The notes below the pieces were generated by a model. That model ran no database searches, was not told the DNA's origin, and worked only from the letters and a program-made list of their open reading frames with translations. 64,000 nucleotides of DNA, from NCBI RefSeq assembly GCF_014205155.1, contig NZ_JACHMX010000001.1, forward strand, positions 4,960,001 to 5,024,000, in the 5' to 3' direction. A program made the translations under genes and the position numbers. Positions within the stretch are counted from its first letter, which is position 1; each line of letters opens with the position of its first letter. This document shows positions 33,510-41,483 of the stretch, piece by piece. Origin of the DNA: Amycolatopsis umgeniensis. Lineage in GTDB: Bacteria > Actinomycetota > Actinomycetes > Mycobacteriales > Pseudonocardiaceae.

Positions 33510-33598
33510 GCTCGGTCCCTTTCCGCGTGGAGGACGTTGCTCAGTCCCACGAGGCTAGCCTCTTTGCCGCGCGCGGGGGGACTCATGGATACCCCAAT

Positions 33599-33630
33599 GT
33601 GACGAAGGGCCGTTACGAACCCTTCGTCAC
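33599..33630. terminator. Hairpin downstream of bldC
   Basis: GTGACGAAGGG (33599-33609) pairs with CCCTTCGTCAC (33620-33630) around a ten-base loop: a perfect 11-bp stem. It begins 29 bases after the bldC stop on the minus strand and separates bldC from the 60-residue protein gene. Confidence 0.7.
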
Positions 33631-33658
33631 CGGAGTCCCAATTGGGAGTAATGCGAGG

Positions 33659-33871
33659 TCAGACCTTGCGGGCGGGCTCGCTGGCGTCGGTGGTCAGCTC
33701 GGCGAGGAGCTCGTTCACTTCGGCCTCACGGAACCGGCGGTGCCCGCCGGGAGTGCGGATCGAGCCGATCCGGCCCGCGGTCGCCCATCGGGTCACGGTC
33801 TTGGGGTCAACCCGGAACAGGGCCGCCACTTCACCGGGGGTGAGCAACCTTCCGCCCATGGTCGCGGTCAT
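33659..33871 (-). CDS. bldC: Developmental transcriptional regulator BldC
   Basis: A 70-residue MerR-like winged-helix protein: LLTPGEVAALFRVDPKTVTR, WATAGRIGSIRTPGGHRRFR and EAEVNELLAELTTD. This is nearly the Streptomyces BldC sequence as I recall it. BldC there binds asymmetrically and cooperatively to AT-rich direct repeats and delays the onset of development. The ATG at 33871 has an excellent GGAGG site, which lies in the 3' arm of a predicted hairpin (33875-33912). Divergent from an Lrp-type gene. Together with bldN-rsbN it makes two bld loci within 25 kb. Confidence 0.93.
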   Translation of the reverse strand: MTATMGGRLLTPGEVAALFRVDPKTVTRWATAGRIGSIRTPGGHRRFREAEVNELLAELTTDASEPARKV

Positions 33872-33874
33872 TTT

Positions 33875-33912
33875 CCGCCTCCTTCACGGCTTCACTGCTA
33901 AACCGGAGGCGG
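33875..33912 (-). promoter_or_regulatory. Predicted SD-sequestering hairpin before bldC
   Basis: On the bldC mRNA, CCGCCTCC (complement of 33912-33905) can pair with GGAGGCGG (33882-33875) over 8 G-C-rich bases, looping out 22. The 3' arm is the bldC Shine-Dalgarno and ends three bases before the ATG. If the transcript starts upstream of 33912, initiation would be repressed unless the stem is opened. Confidence 0.45.
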
Positions 33913-34097
33913 GCACAGTGCCCGTCGTGCCGGGTAGCCAACACGGCAATCGTTGCATCTCACCCGTCAGGTACTCGAACGGTTGTCCAACAGTAAAGAG
34001 CCCTTAAAGGTCAAAACCGACAACCGCGACATGCCCCGCGCACTTGTCACGGATGTACGAAAACGCGCCCTGGTCATGCGAATCGGGCCATGGCACC

Positions 34098-34103
34098 TAA
34101 GGT
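34098..34103 (+). promoter_or_regulatory. Predicted -10 of a leaderless promoter for the Lrp gene
   Basis: TAAGGT is six bases before the GTG at 34110, and no Shine-Dalgarno is visible. Confidence 0.35.
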
Positions 34104-34109
34104 GTAGCG

Positions 34110-34583
34110 GTGGACCAGGTGGATCGGAAGATCATCGCGGCATTGCGGGAGAACGGCCGGGCTACCTACGCCGACCTCGGCCGGTCTGTCGGGCTCTCGG
34201 CTTCATCAGTGCACGAGCGGGTCGGGAAACTCGAGGCCGCCGGCGTGATCACCGGCTACCACGCCATGGTCGACCCCAGCACGGTCGGACTCGGGGTGAC
34301 GGCGCTGGTCGGCATCCACCCCACCGACACCGCGACCGAAGACGACGTCGCGGCGGCGTTGGGAGCACTGGACGAGGTCGAAAGCTGTTACGCCGTCGCG
34401 GGTGACGAGGCCTTCGTGGTCAAGGTGCGCGTGGCGACCGTCGACGATCTGGAGCGGTCGCTCGGCAGGCTGCGGCGGATCCCCGGCGTCGGCAGGACGA
34501 ACACCACCGTCGTGCTCTCCACCCGCTTCGAGGGGCGGCCCAACAACGCGGGCCTGGAGGACGAGCGGAACGGCAACGCGTAG
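34110..34583 (+). CDS. Lrp/AsnC-family transcriptional regulator
   Basis: A 157-residue feast/famine regulator. The N-terminal helix-turn-helix is DRKIIAALRENGRATYADLG followed by RSVGLSASSVHERVGKLEAAG; the C-terminal RAM effector domain begins near residue 65 (GVTALVGIHPTDTATEDDVA) and ends VGRTNTTVVLSTRFEGRP. It probably binds an amino acid. The downstream PLP-dependent cysteine-metabolism gene is a plausible target: Lrp regulators of this kind control cysteine desulfhydrase genes in some bacteria. Divergent from bldC. Confidence 0.9.
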   Translation: MDQVDRKIIAALRENGRATYADLGRSVGLSASSVHERVGKLEAAGVITGYHAMVDPSTVGLGVTALVGIHPTDTATEDDVAAALGALDEVESCYAVAGDEAFVVKVRVATVDDLERSLGRLRRIPGVGRTNTTVVLSTRFEGRPNNAGLEDERNGNA

Positions 34584-34594
34584 CCTCCGTTGAT

Positions 34595-34873
34595 GTGAGC
34601 GACAATCACCTGCCCCGAGACCTGACGTTGTACTTGCTGGCCAGGTTCGCCCTGGTCGGGGTCATCGGCGGCGGGTTGCTGCTGGCCAACGTCCCGCTGC
34701 TGGTGGCGCTGCTGATCGGGCTGCTCGTCGGGCTGCCGCTGGGCATGCTGCTGTTCCGCTCGCTGAACGTGCGCGTGACCGCCGGGCTCGCCCGCCGCAA
34801 CGAAAAACGCGCTCGCGCTCGTGCCGAACTACGCTCCCAGCTGCGTGGCGACCGAGCGGACGGGACAGCGTGA
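34595..34873 (+). CDS. DUF4229 family small membrane protein
   Basis: A 92-residue protein with two helices ([20 protein letters not shown] and [20 protein letters not shown]) and a basic Arg/Lys-rich C-terminus ([20 protein letters not shown]), the pattern of DUF4229. Function unknown. It overlaps the next gene by four bases (GTGA), and starts 11 bases after the Lrp stop. Confidence 0.8.
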   Translation: MSDNHLPRDLTLYLLARFALVGVIGGGLLLANVPLLVALLIGLLVGLPLGMLLFRSLNVRVTAGLARRNEKRARARAELRSQLRGDRADGTA

Positions 34874-35952
34874 GCAGGCTCCACAGCCGCAGCTGGGTCC
34901 GCGAAGCCGTCCGCATCATCGAGGCGGACGCGAACCGCAGCGCCGACACACACCTGCACGTCTTCCCGCTGCCCGCGGAATGGGGAATCGACCTCTACCT
35001 GAAGGACGAGTCCGTCCACCCGACAGGCTCGCTCAAGCACCGGCTCGCGCGTTCGCTGTTCCTGTACGGCCTGGTGAACGGCCAGATCGGGCAGAACACC
35101 GTGCTCGTCGAGGCGTCCAGCGGCTCGACGGCGGTTTCGGAGGCGTACTTCGCGCGGATGCTCGGCCTGCGGTTCATCACCGTGGTGCCGCGCAGCACGT
35201 CGCCGGAGAAGATCGCGCTCATCGAGTTCTACGGCGGTGAATGCCACTACGTCGACCGGGCGCCGGACATGTACCCGGAGGCCGAGCGGCTCGCCTCGGA
35301 ATGCGGTGGCCACTACCTCGACCAGTTCACCTACGCCGAGCGCGCGACGGACTGGCGCGGGAACAACAACATCGCCGAATCGGTGTACGCGCAGATGCAG
35401 TCCGAGCGGCACCCCGTGCCGACGTGGATCGTGGTCGGCGCCGGGACCGGCGGCACGAGCGCGACCTTCGGCCGCTACGTGCGCTACAAGCGGCACACCA
35501 CGAAGATCGCCGTCGTCGACCCGGAGAACTCATCGTTCTTCGGCGCTTGGCAGACCGGCGCGCTCGACTACAGCACCGGCATGCCTTCGCGGATCGAGGG
35601 GATCGGGCGGCCGCGCGTCGAGCCGTCGTTCGTGCCCGGCGTGATCGACGAAATGCTGCAGGTGCCGGACGCAGGTTCGCTGGCGGCCATCCGCGTGCTG
35701 CGCGAACGGACCGGTCACTGGGCGGGCGGCTCGACCGGGACCAACCTCTTCGGCGCGTTCACCCTGATCTCGCGGATGATCTCGGAAGGCCAGGCGGGCA
35801 GCATCGTCACGCTGCTGTGCGACGGCGGTGAGCGGTACGCCAACACGTACTACGACGACGAGTGGCTGGCGCGGAAGAACATCGACATCGCGCCCTATCT
35901 GGAGAAGTACCAGGAGTTCCTGGTGAGCGGAAAGCTCGCTCCGGAGGCCTGA
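34870..35952 (+). CDS. PLP-dependent cysteine synthase-family enzyme, probable L-cysteine desulfhydrase (Cds1-like)
   Basis: A 360-residue fold type II PLP enzyme. The PLP lysine is in [14 protein letters not shown]; the substrate loop is [20 protein letters not shown] and the phosphate-binding loop is [16 protein letters not shown]. It resembles the actinobacterial Cds1 group, shown in M. tuberculosis to release H2S, pyruvate and ammonia from cysteine (recalled), more than CysK or CysM. An Lrp-type regulator gene two places upstream fits cysteine-responsive control. H2S from this reaction affects respiration, which would suit the neighbourhood, but cysteine synthase or cystathionine-related activity cannot be excluded. 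Confidence 0.78.
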   Translation: MSRLHSRSWVREAVRIIEADANRSADTHLHVFPLPAEWGIDLYLKDESVHPTGSLKHRLARSLFLYGLVNGQIGQNTVLVEASSGSTAVSEAYFARMLGLRFITVVPRSTSPEKIALIEFYGGECHYVDRAPDMYPEAERLASECGGHYLDQFTYAERATDWRGNNNIAESVYAQMQSERHPVPTWIVVGAGTGGTSATFGRYVRYKRHTTKIAVVDPENSSFFGAWQTGALDYSTGMPSRIEGIGRPRVEPSFVPGVIDEMLQVPDAGSLAAIRVLRERTGHWAGGSTGTNLFGAFTLISRMISEGQAGSIVTLLCDGGERYANTYYDDEWLARKNIDIAPYLEKYQEFLVSGKLAPEA

Positions 35953-35980
35953 GTTCTGGCTGCCCGGCGTGCCGCGGGAC

Positions 35981-36033
35981 GTTGCGAAAGCCACGTTCGC
36001 AACGTTCAACGTTGCGAAAGTGGCTTTCGCAAC
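35981..36033. repeat. Double palindrome, GCGAAAGCCAC family
   Basis: Arms 35981-36004 and 36010-36033 pair over 24 bases with one mismatch and a five-base loop. The left arm alone can fold (GTTGCGAA with TTCGCAAC). It shares the GCGAAAGCCAC core with the element at 20433. It lies after the PLP-enzyme gene. Confidence 0.75.
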
Positions 36034-36254
36034 CCGCCGCCTTTGCCTGCCCCCTCAAGAACCCGATTTGTCACTCACTACCTGGGCTTACCTCAAGATC
36101 GCGGGATCACCAAAGGAGCGAGGGACCTTTGCTATCGCCTGGGCCACCCGTTGTGGTCGGCCCAGCGTGGGACGCCTACGGGTAGTGGGTCGAAGCGGGA
36201 AACCCAAGGAATGAACGGTCCGTTCACGCCTCCTCGCGCGCCCCGACCCGACGT
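36034..36254. other. Intergenic stretch without a recognisable gene
   Basis: Part of the 401-bp gap between the convergent PLP-enzyme gene and menA. Apart from the flanking palindromes it holds only a weak inverted pair CAAAGG/CCTTTG (36111-36131), possibly a decayed repeat. The short ORFs here have no ribosome-binding sites or protein-like composition. Confidence 0.4.
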
Positions 36255-36337
36255 GGGCTGAAGGGGCCCTTCGCCGCATCAGACGTAGCGAAGGGGCCCT
36301 TCGCCGCATCGCACGCGGTGAAGGGCCCCTTCAGCCC
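36255..36337. repeat. Triple GAAGGGGCCCTTC element with exact 30-nt period
   Basis: GAAGGGGCCCTTC begins at 36260 and 36290 and GAAGGGCCCCTTC at 36320. The outer arms 36255-36277 and 36315-36337 pair over 23 bases with one mismatch; the middle copy can pair with the third across the loop ATCGCAC. It lies 17 bases before the menA stop and probably terminates transcription from both sides. Confidence 0.8.
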
Positions 36338-36353
36338 GGCCCTAACCTAGGCT

Positions 36354-37223
36354 TCAGAGCGCCAGGGCGACCGCGGTCAGCGCCGCCCACCCCAGCATCG
36401 CGAACCCAGTGTCCCGCAGCGCCGGGATCAGCGCCCGCCCCTGCGCGCCGCCGCCGACGGCCTTGACCGACTTCAGCAGCAGCGGCGCGGTCAGCAGGCC
36501 CAGCAGCGCCCACGGCGTCACGAAGGCGAGCAGCGCGCTCACGACGTATGGCACCGCGATCAGCGTCAGGTAGAGCTGCCGGGTGCCGTCGTCGCCGAGC
36601 CGGGTGGCGAGCGTCCGCTTACCGGACTCGATGTCGGTCGGGATGTCGCGAAGGTTGTTGGCGGTCAGCACGCCGGTCGAGAACGAGCCGACGGCGACCG
36701 CGCAGCCGAGGGCCGTCCAGCTGATCTGTCCGGCCTGGACGTACACCGTGCCCAGCACGCCGGCCAGCCCGAAGAAGACGAAGACCGCGATCTCGCCGAA
36801 ACCGTAGTAGCCGTAAGGCTTCTTGCCACCGGTGTAGAACCAGGCGCCGAGGATGCAGACCGCGCCCATCGCCAGCAGCCACCACAGTCCGCTGATCGCG
36901 ACGAGCACGAGCCCGAGGACTCCGGCGAGCCCGAGGGATACGAGAGCGGCTGCCAGGACGGCTTTCGGCTTCGCGACCCCGGAGCCGACCAGCCGCAGCG
37001 GGCCGACGCGGTTCTCGTCGGTGCCGCGGATGCCGTCGGAGTAGTCGTTGGCGTAGTTGACGCCGACGATCAGCGCCAGTGAGACCAGCAGCGCGAGGAG
37101 CGACCGGGACCAGGAGAAGCCGTCGAGCGCGACCGCCGCGCCGACTCCGGCGACCACCGGCGCCACCGCGTTGGGCAGCGTCCGCGGGCGCGCCCCTTCG
37201 ATCCATTCACCAGCAGTCGCCAT
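36354..37223 (-). CDS. menA: 1,4-dihydroxy-2-naphthoate polyprenyltransferase
   Basis: MenA attaches the polyprenyl tail to 1,4-dihydroxy-2-naphthoate, forming demethylmenaquinone in the membrane. The 289-residue UbiA-family protein has about eight helices. The first prenyl-diphosphate-binding motif is [20 protein letters not shown] (NDxxD) and the second is [17 protein letters not shown]. It is followed on the same strand side by menE and menB upstream. The N-terminal [17 protein letters not shown] is typical of MenA. Confidence 0.95.
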   Translation of the reverse strand: MATAGEWIEGARPRTLPNAVAPVVAGVGAAVALDGFSWSRSLLALLVSLALIVGVNYANDYSDGIRGTDENRVGPLRLVGSGVAKPKAVLAAALVSLGLAGVLGLVLVAISGLWWLLAMGAVCILGAWFYTGGKKPYGYYGFGEIAVFVFFGLAGVLGTVYVQAGQISWTALGCAVAVGSFSTGVLTANNLRDIPTDIESGKRTLATRLGDDGTRQLYLTLIAVPYVVSALLAFVTPWALLGLLTAPLLLKSVKAVGGGAQGRALIPALRDTGFAMLGWAALTAVALAL

Positions 37224-37316
37224 GCCGCCATTCTGGCCCTGGCGACTACCGGCCGGTATGCGGGGCTCGTCACCCGCTCGCGGCGCCGAGCCACCGCGAG
37301 CAGGGGACGAATCGCG

Positions 37317-37475
37317 CTACTTCAGATCCTTGATCGTGTCTTCGAGCGTCCAGGTGAGTGTGCCGCTGTTCGGAACGGCGGTTTCCGGTTCGTCCGCCAG
37401 CGCGGGCCCGGCCAAAGCGACCAGACCCATCGTGACGGCGGTGCAGGCCAATACTGTGCGTGTCCAGCGCGTCAT
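37317..37475 (-). CDS. 52-residue secreted peptide, function unknown
   Basis: ATG at 37475 opens a 52-codon ORF with a convincing Sec signal peptide (MTRWTRTVLACTAVTMGLVA, then LAGPALA, cleavage after ALA near residue 27). The mature peptide would be only about 25 residues, DEPETAVPNSGTLTWTLEDT then IKDLK. The SGTLTW segment recalls the start of HtaA-type haem-binding domains, so this might be a truncated remnant, but one motif is thin evidence. It lies between menA and menE on the same strand. Confidence 0.5.
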   Translation of the reverse strand: MTRWTRTVLACTAVTMGLVALAGPALADEPETAVPNSGTLTWTLEDTIKDLK

Positions 37476-37537
37476 GGTTAGACGTAAACCCGCGGGTAAT
37501 GATCCTGTCAACAACGTCCCAGCAATCGGTGGGGAAT

Positions 37538-38662
37538 TCACGACCTTCGTAGGAGATTCCGGACGGCCGTCCTGTCGACCTTCCCGGGGCCCCGCAACGG
37601 TAGTTCTTCCGTGAATTCGACCCGCTTCGGAGCGGCCGCCGCACCGGCCTCTTCGCGGCAGGCGGCACGCAGCGAATCGACGTCGCAACCAGCGCCGACG
37701 ACGAGCGCGACGACGGCCTCGCCCCACTCCGGGTCAGGTACTCCGACCACGCACGCGTCACGGATTCCGGGCTGTGCGGTCAAGATCCGCTCGACGGCCG
37801 CGGCGGCCACCTTCACCCCGCCGGTGTTGATCATGTCGTCGATCCGCCCGAGGATCTCCAGCCGTCCGCCGGGCGACAACCGGCCGCGGTCGGAGGTGCG
37901 GAACCGGCCTGCCTCGAAGGCCTCCGCGGTCAGGTCGGGTCGCAGTCGGTAGCCGTGCGCGAGGACGTCACCCGTGATACAGACCCGCTCGTCTTCGAGT
38001 TCGACGTGTACTCCATCCAGCGGTACACCGTCGTAAACGCAGCCGCTGGCCGTCTCGCTCATGCCGTACGCGGGCACGATCTTCACGCCCGCTCCGGCCG
38101 CGCGCTCGCGGAGTTCCGCGGTGGTCGCCGCGGCGCCGACGATGATCGCGTCGAAAGCGCGGGCCGCCGCCAAGCCGGGGCCGCCCGCGTCGAGGAGCCG
38201 CCCGAGCTGAGTCGGGACGAGCGCGGTGTAGCGCGGCCCTTCCAGCGCGAGGATCGGCGCGGCCGCCGAGGCGAAGTCGTCCGGACGGAACCCGGGGGCG
38301 TGCAGCACGGCGGGCGTCGTCCCGGCCAGGAGCGAGCGGACCAGCACCTGCAGGCCGCCGATGTACTGCGCCGGTGTCGCGAGCAGCCAGTGTCCCGGCC
38401 CGCCGAGCCGCGCGTGGGTGGCGTGCGCGGACGCGGCCAGCGCGGCGGCCGAGAGCAGGACGCCCTTGGGCTCGCCGGTGGACCCCGAGGTGGCGATGAT
38501 CACCGCCGTCCCGGGCTCGGCCGGGCGTGTCGGCTCCATCGCGTCCCGGAGGGTCTCCGACGCGTAGGGGAGGACGGCCGGGCCGCCGCCGAGCGCCCCG
38601 GCCAGCGCCGCGGTCAGCTCGGTGATCGACTCCGGACTCCCGTCCACCCCTACCGCACGCAT
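37538..38662 (-). CDS. menE: o-succinylbenzoate-CoA ligase
   Basis: MenE activates o-succinylbenzoate to its CoA thioester. The 374-residue product is shorter than E. coli MenE (about 450), as in other actinobacteria. Motifs: IIATSGSTGEPKGVLLSA (P-loop), VPAYGMSETASGCVYDGVPL, FRTSDRGRLSPGGRLEILGR and hinge DDMINTGGVKVAAAAVE, and the C-terminal catalytic Lys in LPLRGPGKVDRTAVRNLL. A TAGGGT -10 six bases before the ATG suggests a leaderless transcript. The gene lies downstream of menB on the same strand. Confidence 0.95.
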   Translation of the reverse strand: MRAVGVDGSPESITELTAALAGALGGGPAVLPYASETLRDAMEPTRPAEPGTAVIIATSGSTGEPKGVLLSAAALAASAHATHARLGGPGHWLLATPAQYIGGLQVLVRSLLAGTTPAVLHAPGFRPDDFASAAAPILALEGPRYTALVPTQLGRLLDAGGPGLAAARAFDAIIVGAAATTAELRERAAGAGVKIVPAYGMSETASGCVYDGVPLDGVHVELEDERVCITGDVLAHGYRLRPDLTAEAFEAGRFRTSDRGRLSPGGRLEILGRIDDMINTGGVKVAAAAVERILTAQPGIRDACVVGVPDPEWGEAVVALVVGAGCDVDSLRAACREEAGAAAAPKRVEFTEELPLRGPGKVDRTAVRNLLRRS

Positions 38663-38668
38663 CCCGCC

Positions 38669-38674
38669 ACCCTA
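38669..38674 (-). promoter_or_regulatory. Predicted -10 of a leaderless menE promoter
   Basis: On the minus strand TAGGGT ends six bases before the menE ATG at 38662, with no Shine-Dalgarno between. Confidence 0.4.
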
Positions 38675-38693
38675 TGCGCCCGCCCGCCGGATC

Positions 38694-38713
38694 GCGTTTA
38701 GCCCGCTAAACGC
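38694..38713. repeat. Short palindrome related to the GCGTTTAG family
   Basis: GCGTTTAGC (38694-38702) and GCTAAACGC (38705-38713) pair perfectly around CC. It sits four bases after the menB stop, between menB and menE, and shares its outer sequence with the 64-nt palindromes at 27482 and 28373. Confidence 0.6.
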
Positions 38714-38716
38714 AGG

Positions 38717-39640
38717 TCAGTAGTAGTACGGGAAGGTCGACCAGTCGGGGGAGCGCTTCTCAAGGAAGGAGTCGCGGCCCTCGACGGCTTCGTCCTGCAT
38801 GTACGCGAGCCGCGTGGTCTCGCCGGCGAAGAGCTGCTGGCCGACCAGGCCGTCGTCGGTGAGGTTGAACGCGTACTTCAGCATCCGCTGCGCGGTCGGC
38901 GACTTGCCGTTGATCGCCCACGCCCAGTCCAGCGCCTCGGCCTCGAGCTCCGCGTGCGGGACGGCGGAGTTGACCGCGCCCATCGCCTGCATCTGCTCGG
39001 CCGTGTACTCGCGTCCGAGGAAGAAGATCTCCCGCGCGAACTTCTGCCCGACCTGCTTGGCCAGATACGCCGAGCCGTAGCCGCCGTCGAAGGAGCCGAC
39101 GTCGGCGTCGGTCTGCTTGAACCGCGCGTGCTCGGCGGAGGCGAGCGTGAGGTCGCACACCACGTGCAGCGAGTGCCCGCCGCCCGCCGCCCACCCCGGG
39201 ACCACCGCGATGACCACCTTCGGCATGAACCGGATCAGCCGTTGGACCTCCAGGATGTGCAGCCGTCCGGCCCTCGCCGGATCGATCGTGTCGGAGGTCT
39301 CCCCATCCGCGTACTGATACCCGGAGCGTCCGCGAATACGCTGGTCACCACCGGAACAAAACGCCCAGCCGCCGTCCTTCGGCGACGGGCCGTTGCCGGT
39401 GAGCAGGACGCAGCCGACGTCCGAGCTCATCCGCGCGTGGTCGAGCGCGCGGTACAGCTCGTCGACGGTGTGCGGACGGAAGGCGTTGCGGACCTCGGGA
39501 CGGTCGAACGCGATGCGCACGACACGTTTGCCTGAGCGGCTCTCAGAGGAGCGGTGATAGGTGATGTCGGTGAAGTCGAAACCTTCGACTTCTCCCCACG
39601 AGGCGGGGTCGAACAGCTCGGAAACCTGGGCGTCATCCAC
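38717..39640 (-). CDS. menB: 1,4-dihydroxy-2-naphthoyl-CoA synthase
   Basis: MenB, a crotonase-fold enzyme, cyclises o-succinylbenzoyl-CoA. The 307-residue length fits the actinobacterial form with a longer N-terminus. Key elements: VVRIAFDRPEVRNAFRPHTV, the CSGGDQRIRG loop, WAAGGGHSLHVVCDLTLAS (oxyanion hole) and DADVGSFDGGYGSAYLA with the catalytic Asp region; the C-terminus ends SPDWSTFPYYY, typical of MenB. GTG at 39640 is chosen because TATTCT lies exactly seven bases upstream (leaderless) and the upstream extension runs into menD. Confidence 0.96.
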   Translation of the reverse strand: MDDAQVSELFDPASWGEVEGFDFTDITYHRSSESRSGKRVVRIAFDRPEVRNAFRPHTVDELYRALDHARMSSDVGCVLLTGNGPSPKDGGWAFCSGGDQRIRGRSGYQYADGETSDTIDPARAGRLHILEVQRLIRFMPKVVIAVVPGWAAGGGHSLHVVCDLTLASAEHARFKQTDADVGSFDGGYGSAYLAKQVGQKFAREIFFLGREYTAEQMQAMGAVNSAVPHAELEAEALDWAWAINGKSPTAQRMLKYAFNLTDDGLVGQQLFAGETTRLAYMQDEAVEGRDSFLEKRSPDWSTFPYYY

Positions 39641-39647
39641 GTTTGGG

Positions 39648-39653
39648 AGAATA
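39648..39653 (-). promoter_or_regulatory. Predicted -10 of a leaderless menB promoter
   Basis: TATTCT on the minus strand (39653-39648) lies seven bases before the menB GTG. The divergent menD -10 candidate TAGTGT is at 39674-39679, so both promoters share a 57-bp gap. Confidence 0.5.
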
Positions 39654-39697
39654 GGACGTGTGGCCGTGAGTCGTAGTGTGAAATCCGAGGTCTGCCG

Positions 39698-41374
39698 GTG
39701 AATCCTTCCACCGCGCAGGCAAGGGTCATCGTCGACGAACTCGTTCGCAACACCGTCTCGCACGTCGTCCTCTGTCCGGGCTCACGGAACGCCCCGCTGT
39801 CGATCGCGCTCTACGACGCGGCGGCCGCCGGACGCCTCCAGTTGCACGTCCGCATCGACGAACGCGGCGCCGCCTTCCTCGCCCTCGGCATCGCCGCGCG
39901 CACCGGCCGTCCCGTGGCCGTGCTGTGCACCTCGGGCACCGCGGCCGCGAACTTCCACCCCGCCGTCCTCGAGGCCGACCGCGCGGGTGTCCCGCTGATC
40001 GTGCTGACCGCGGACAGGCCGCCCGAGCTGCGGGCCGCCGGCGCGAGCCAGGTCATCGACCAGCACCAGCTCTACGGCAACGCCATCCGCTACTTCGACG
40101 AGCTCGCCGTCGCCGAACGCCGCGCCGGGCAGAACTCGTACTGGCGTGGCCAGATCTGCCGCGCCTGGAACGCCGCGTACGGCGAGTGGCGCTGCGGGCC
40201 GGTGCATCTCAACATCCCGTTCCGCGAGCCGCTCGTCCCGGACATCGACGACGACGGCGAGTGGTACGAGTCACTCGAAGGGCGTCCCGACGGCGCTCGC
40301 TGGACCGAGCTCCCCGACTTCGGCGCGCTTCCCTCGTTCGTGGTGCCCTCGGCCCGCCACGGCCTGGTCATCGCTTGCGACACCGGCGTGCAGGCCGCCA
40401 GCGAATGGGCCGAGCTGCACGGCTGGCCCGTCGTCTCCGAGACCGGCGGAATCGGGCTGGCCGGTGGGACGGCGATCTCGTCCGGCGCGTGGCTGCTCGG
40501 CGTCGAGGAGTTCATCTCGCGGCACAAGCCCGAGCAGGTGCTCTGCATCGGCCGTCCGACGGTGTTCCGGCAGGTCCAGCGGGTGCTGTCCGATCCGGAC
40601 GTCGAGGTGCTGCTGGTCCGGCCCGATTCGGACTGGCCCGCGCCCGCGCACAACGTCCGCCAGGTCGGCCAGTGGTTCGACGAACCGACCAAACCGGCCG
40701 ATCCGGAGTGGCTCGCCAGCTGGCAGCGCGCGGACAAGGCGGCGTCGTCGGCGGTGGCCGAGGCGCTGGCCGACGAACCGTGGCCGAGCGGGCTGCGCCT
40801 GGCCACCGAGCTGGTCGACGCGGTCCCGGAGGGATCGCTGCTGGTCGTCGGCTCGTCCAACCCGACCCGCGACGTCGCGCTCGCCGGACGGCTGCGGCCC
40901 GACGTCCTCGTGCACCGCAACCGCGGTGTCGCCGGGATCGACGGCATGGTGTCGACGGCGATCGGTGCCGCGACAGTCCACAGGGGACACTCGTACGCCC
41001 TGCTCGGCGACCTGACGTTCCTGCACGACGCGAGCGGCCTGCTCACCGGTCCCGCCGAACAGCGCCCTGACCTGACCATCGTGGTCCTCAACGACGACGG
41101 TGGCGGCATCTTCTCGCTGCTCGAGCAGGGCGCCCCCGAGCACAACGCCAGCTTCGAGCGCGTGTTCGGGACGCCGCACGGCGCCGATCTCGGTGCCCTG
41201 TGCGCCGGCTACCGCGTGCCGCACGTCGTCGCCGAGACGCTCACCGAGTTCCGTGCCGCGCTGAAGCCCGCGCCGGGTTTGCGAGTGGTGGAAGTCCGGG
41301 TGGACCGAACGCGCCACCGCGAGCTCCACGCGCGACTCCGTACGGCGGTTTCCTCGGCCGTGCGCGCTGTCTAG
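39698..41374 (+). CDS. menD: 2-succinyl-5-enolpyruvyl-6-hydroxy-3-cyclohexene-1-carboxylate synthase
   Basis: MenD, a thiamine-diphosphate enzyme, joins isochorismate and 2-oxoglutarate, the first committed step of menaquinone synthesis. The 558-residue product has the N-terminal CPGSRNAPLSIALYDAA and the cofactor-activating Glu in RIDERGAAFLALGIA, a central TH3 domain and the C-terminal ThDP motif ALLGDLTFLHDASGLLTG to VVLNDDGGGIFSLLEQG. It is divergent from menB. GTG start; a TANNNT box lies 18 bases upstream, implying a very short leader. No menF, menC or menH gene is in the window. Confidence 0.96.
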   Translation: MNPSTAQARVIVDELVRNTVSHVVLCPGSRNAPLSIALYDAAAAGRLQLHVRIDERGAAFLALGIAARTGRPVAVLCTSGTAAANFHPAVLEADRAGVPLIVLTADRPPELRAAGASQVIDQHQLYGNAIRYFDELAVAERRAGQNSYWRGQICRAWNAAYGEWRCGPVHLNIPFREPLVPDIDDDGEWYESLEGRPDGARWTELPDFGALPSFVVPSARHGLVIACDTGVQAASEWAELHGWPVVSETGGIGLAGGTAISSGAWLLGVEEFISRHKPEQVLCIGRPTVFRQVQRVLSDPDVEVLLVRPDSDWPAPAHNVRQVGQWFDEPTKPADPEWLASWQRADKAASSAVAEALADEPWPSGLRLATELVDAVPEGSLLVVGSSNPTRDVALAGRLRPDVLVHRNRGVAGIDGMVSTAIGAATVHRGHSYALLGDLTFLHDASGLLTGPAEQRPDLTIVVLNDDGGGIFSLLEQGAPEHNASFERVFGTPHGADLGALCAGYRVPHVVAETLTEFRAALKPAPGLRVVEVRVDRTRHRELHARLRTAVSSAVRAV

Positions 41375-41483
41375 CCGATTTCCGTCTCAGTCCAGAGGGT
41401 AGGAACCCCTCCTTCGGACGTGTCTGCGTGCTGATCATCTGGCTACGTTCGAGCGCGCTGACAAATCCTGGGAGGGATTCGCA

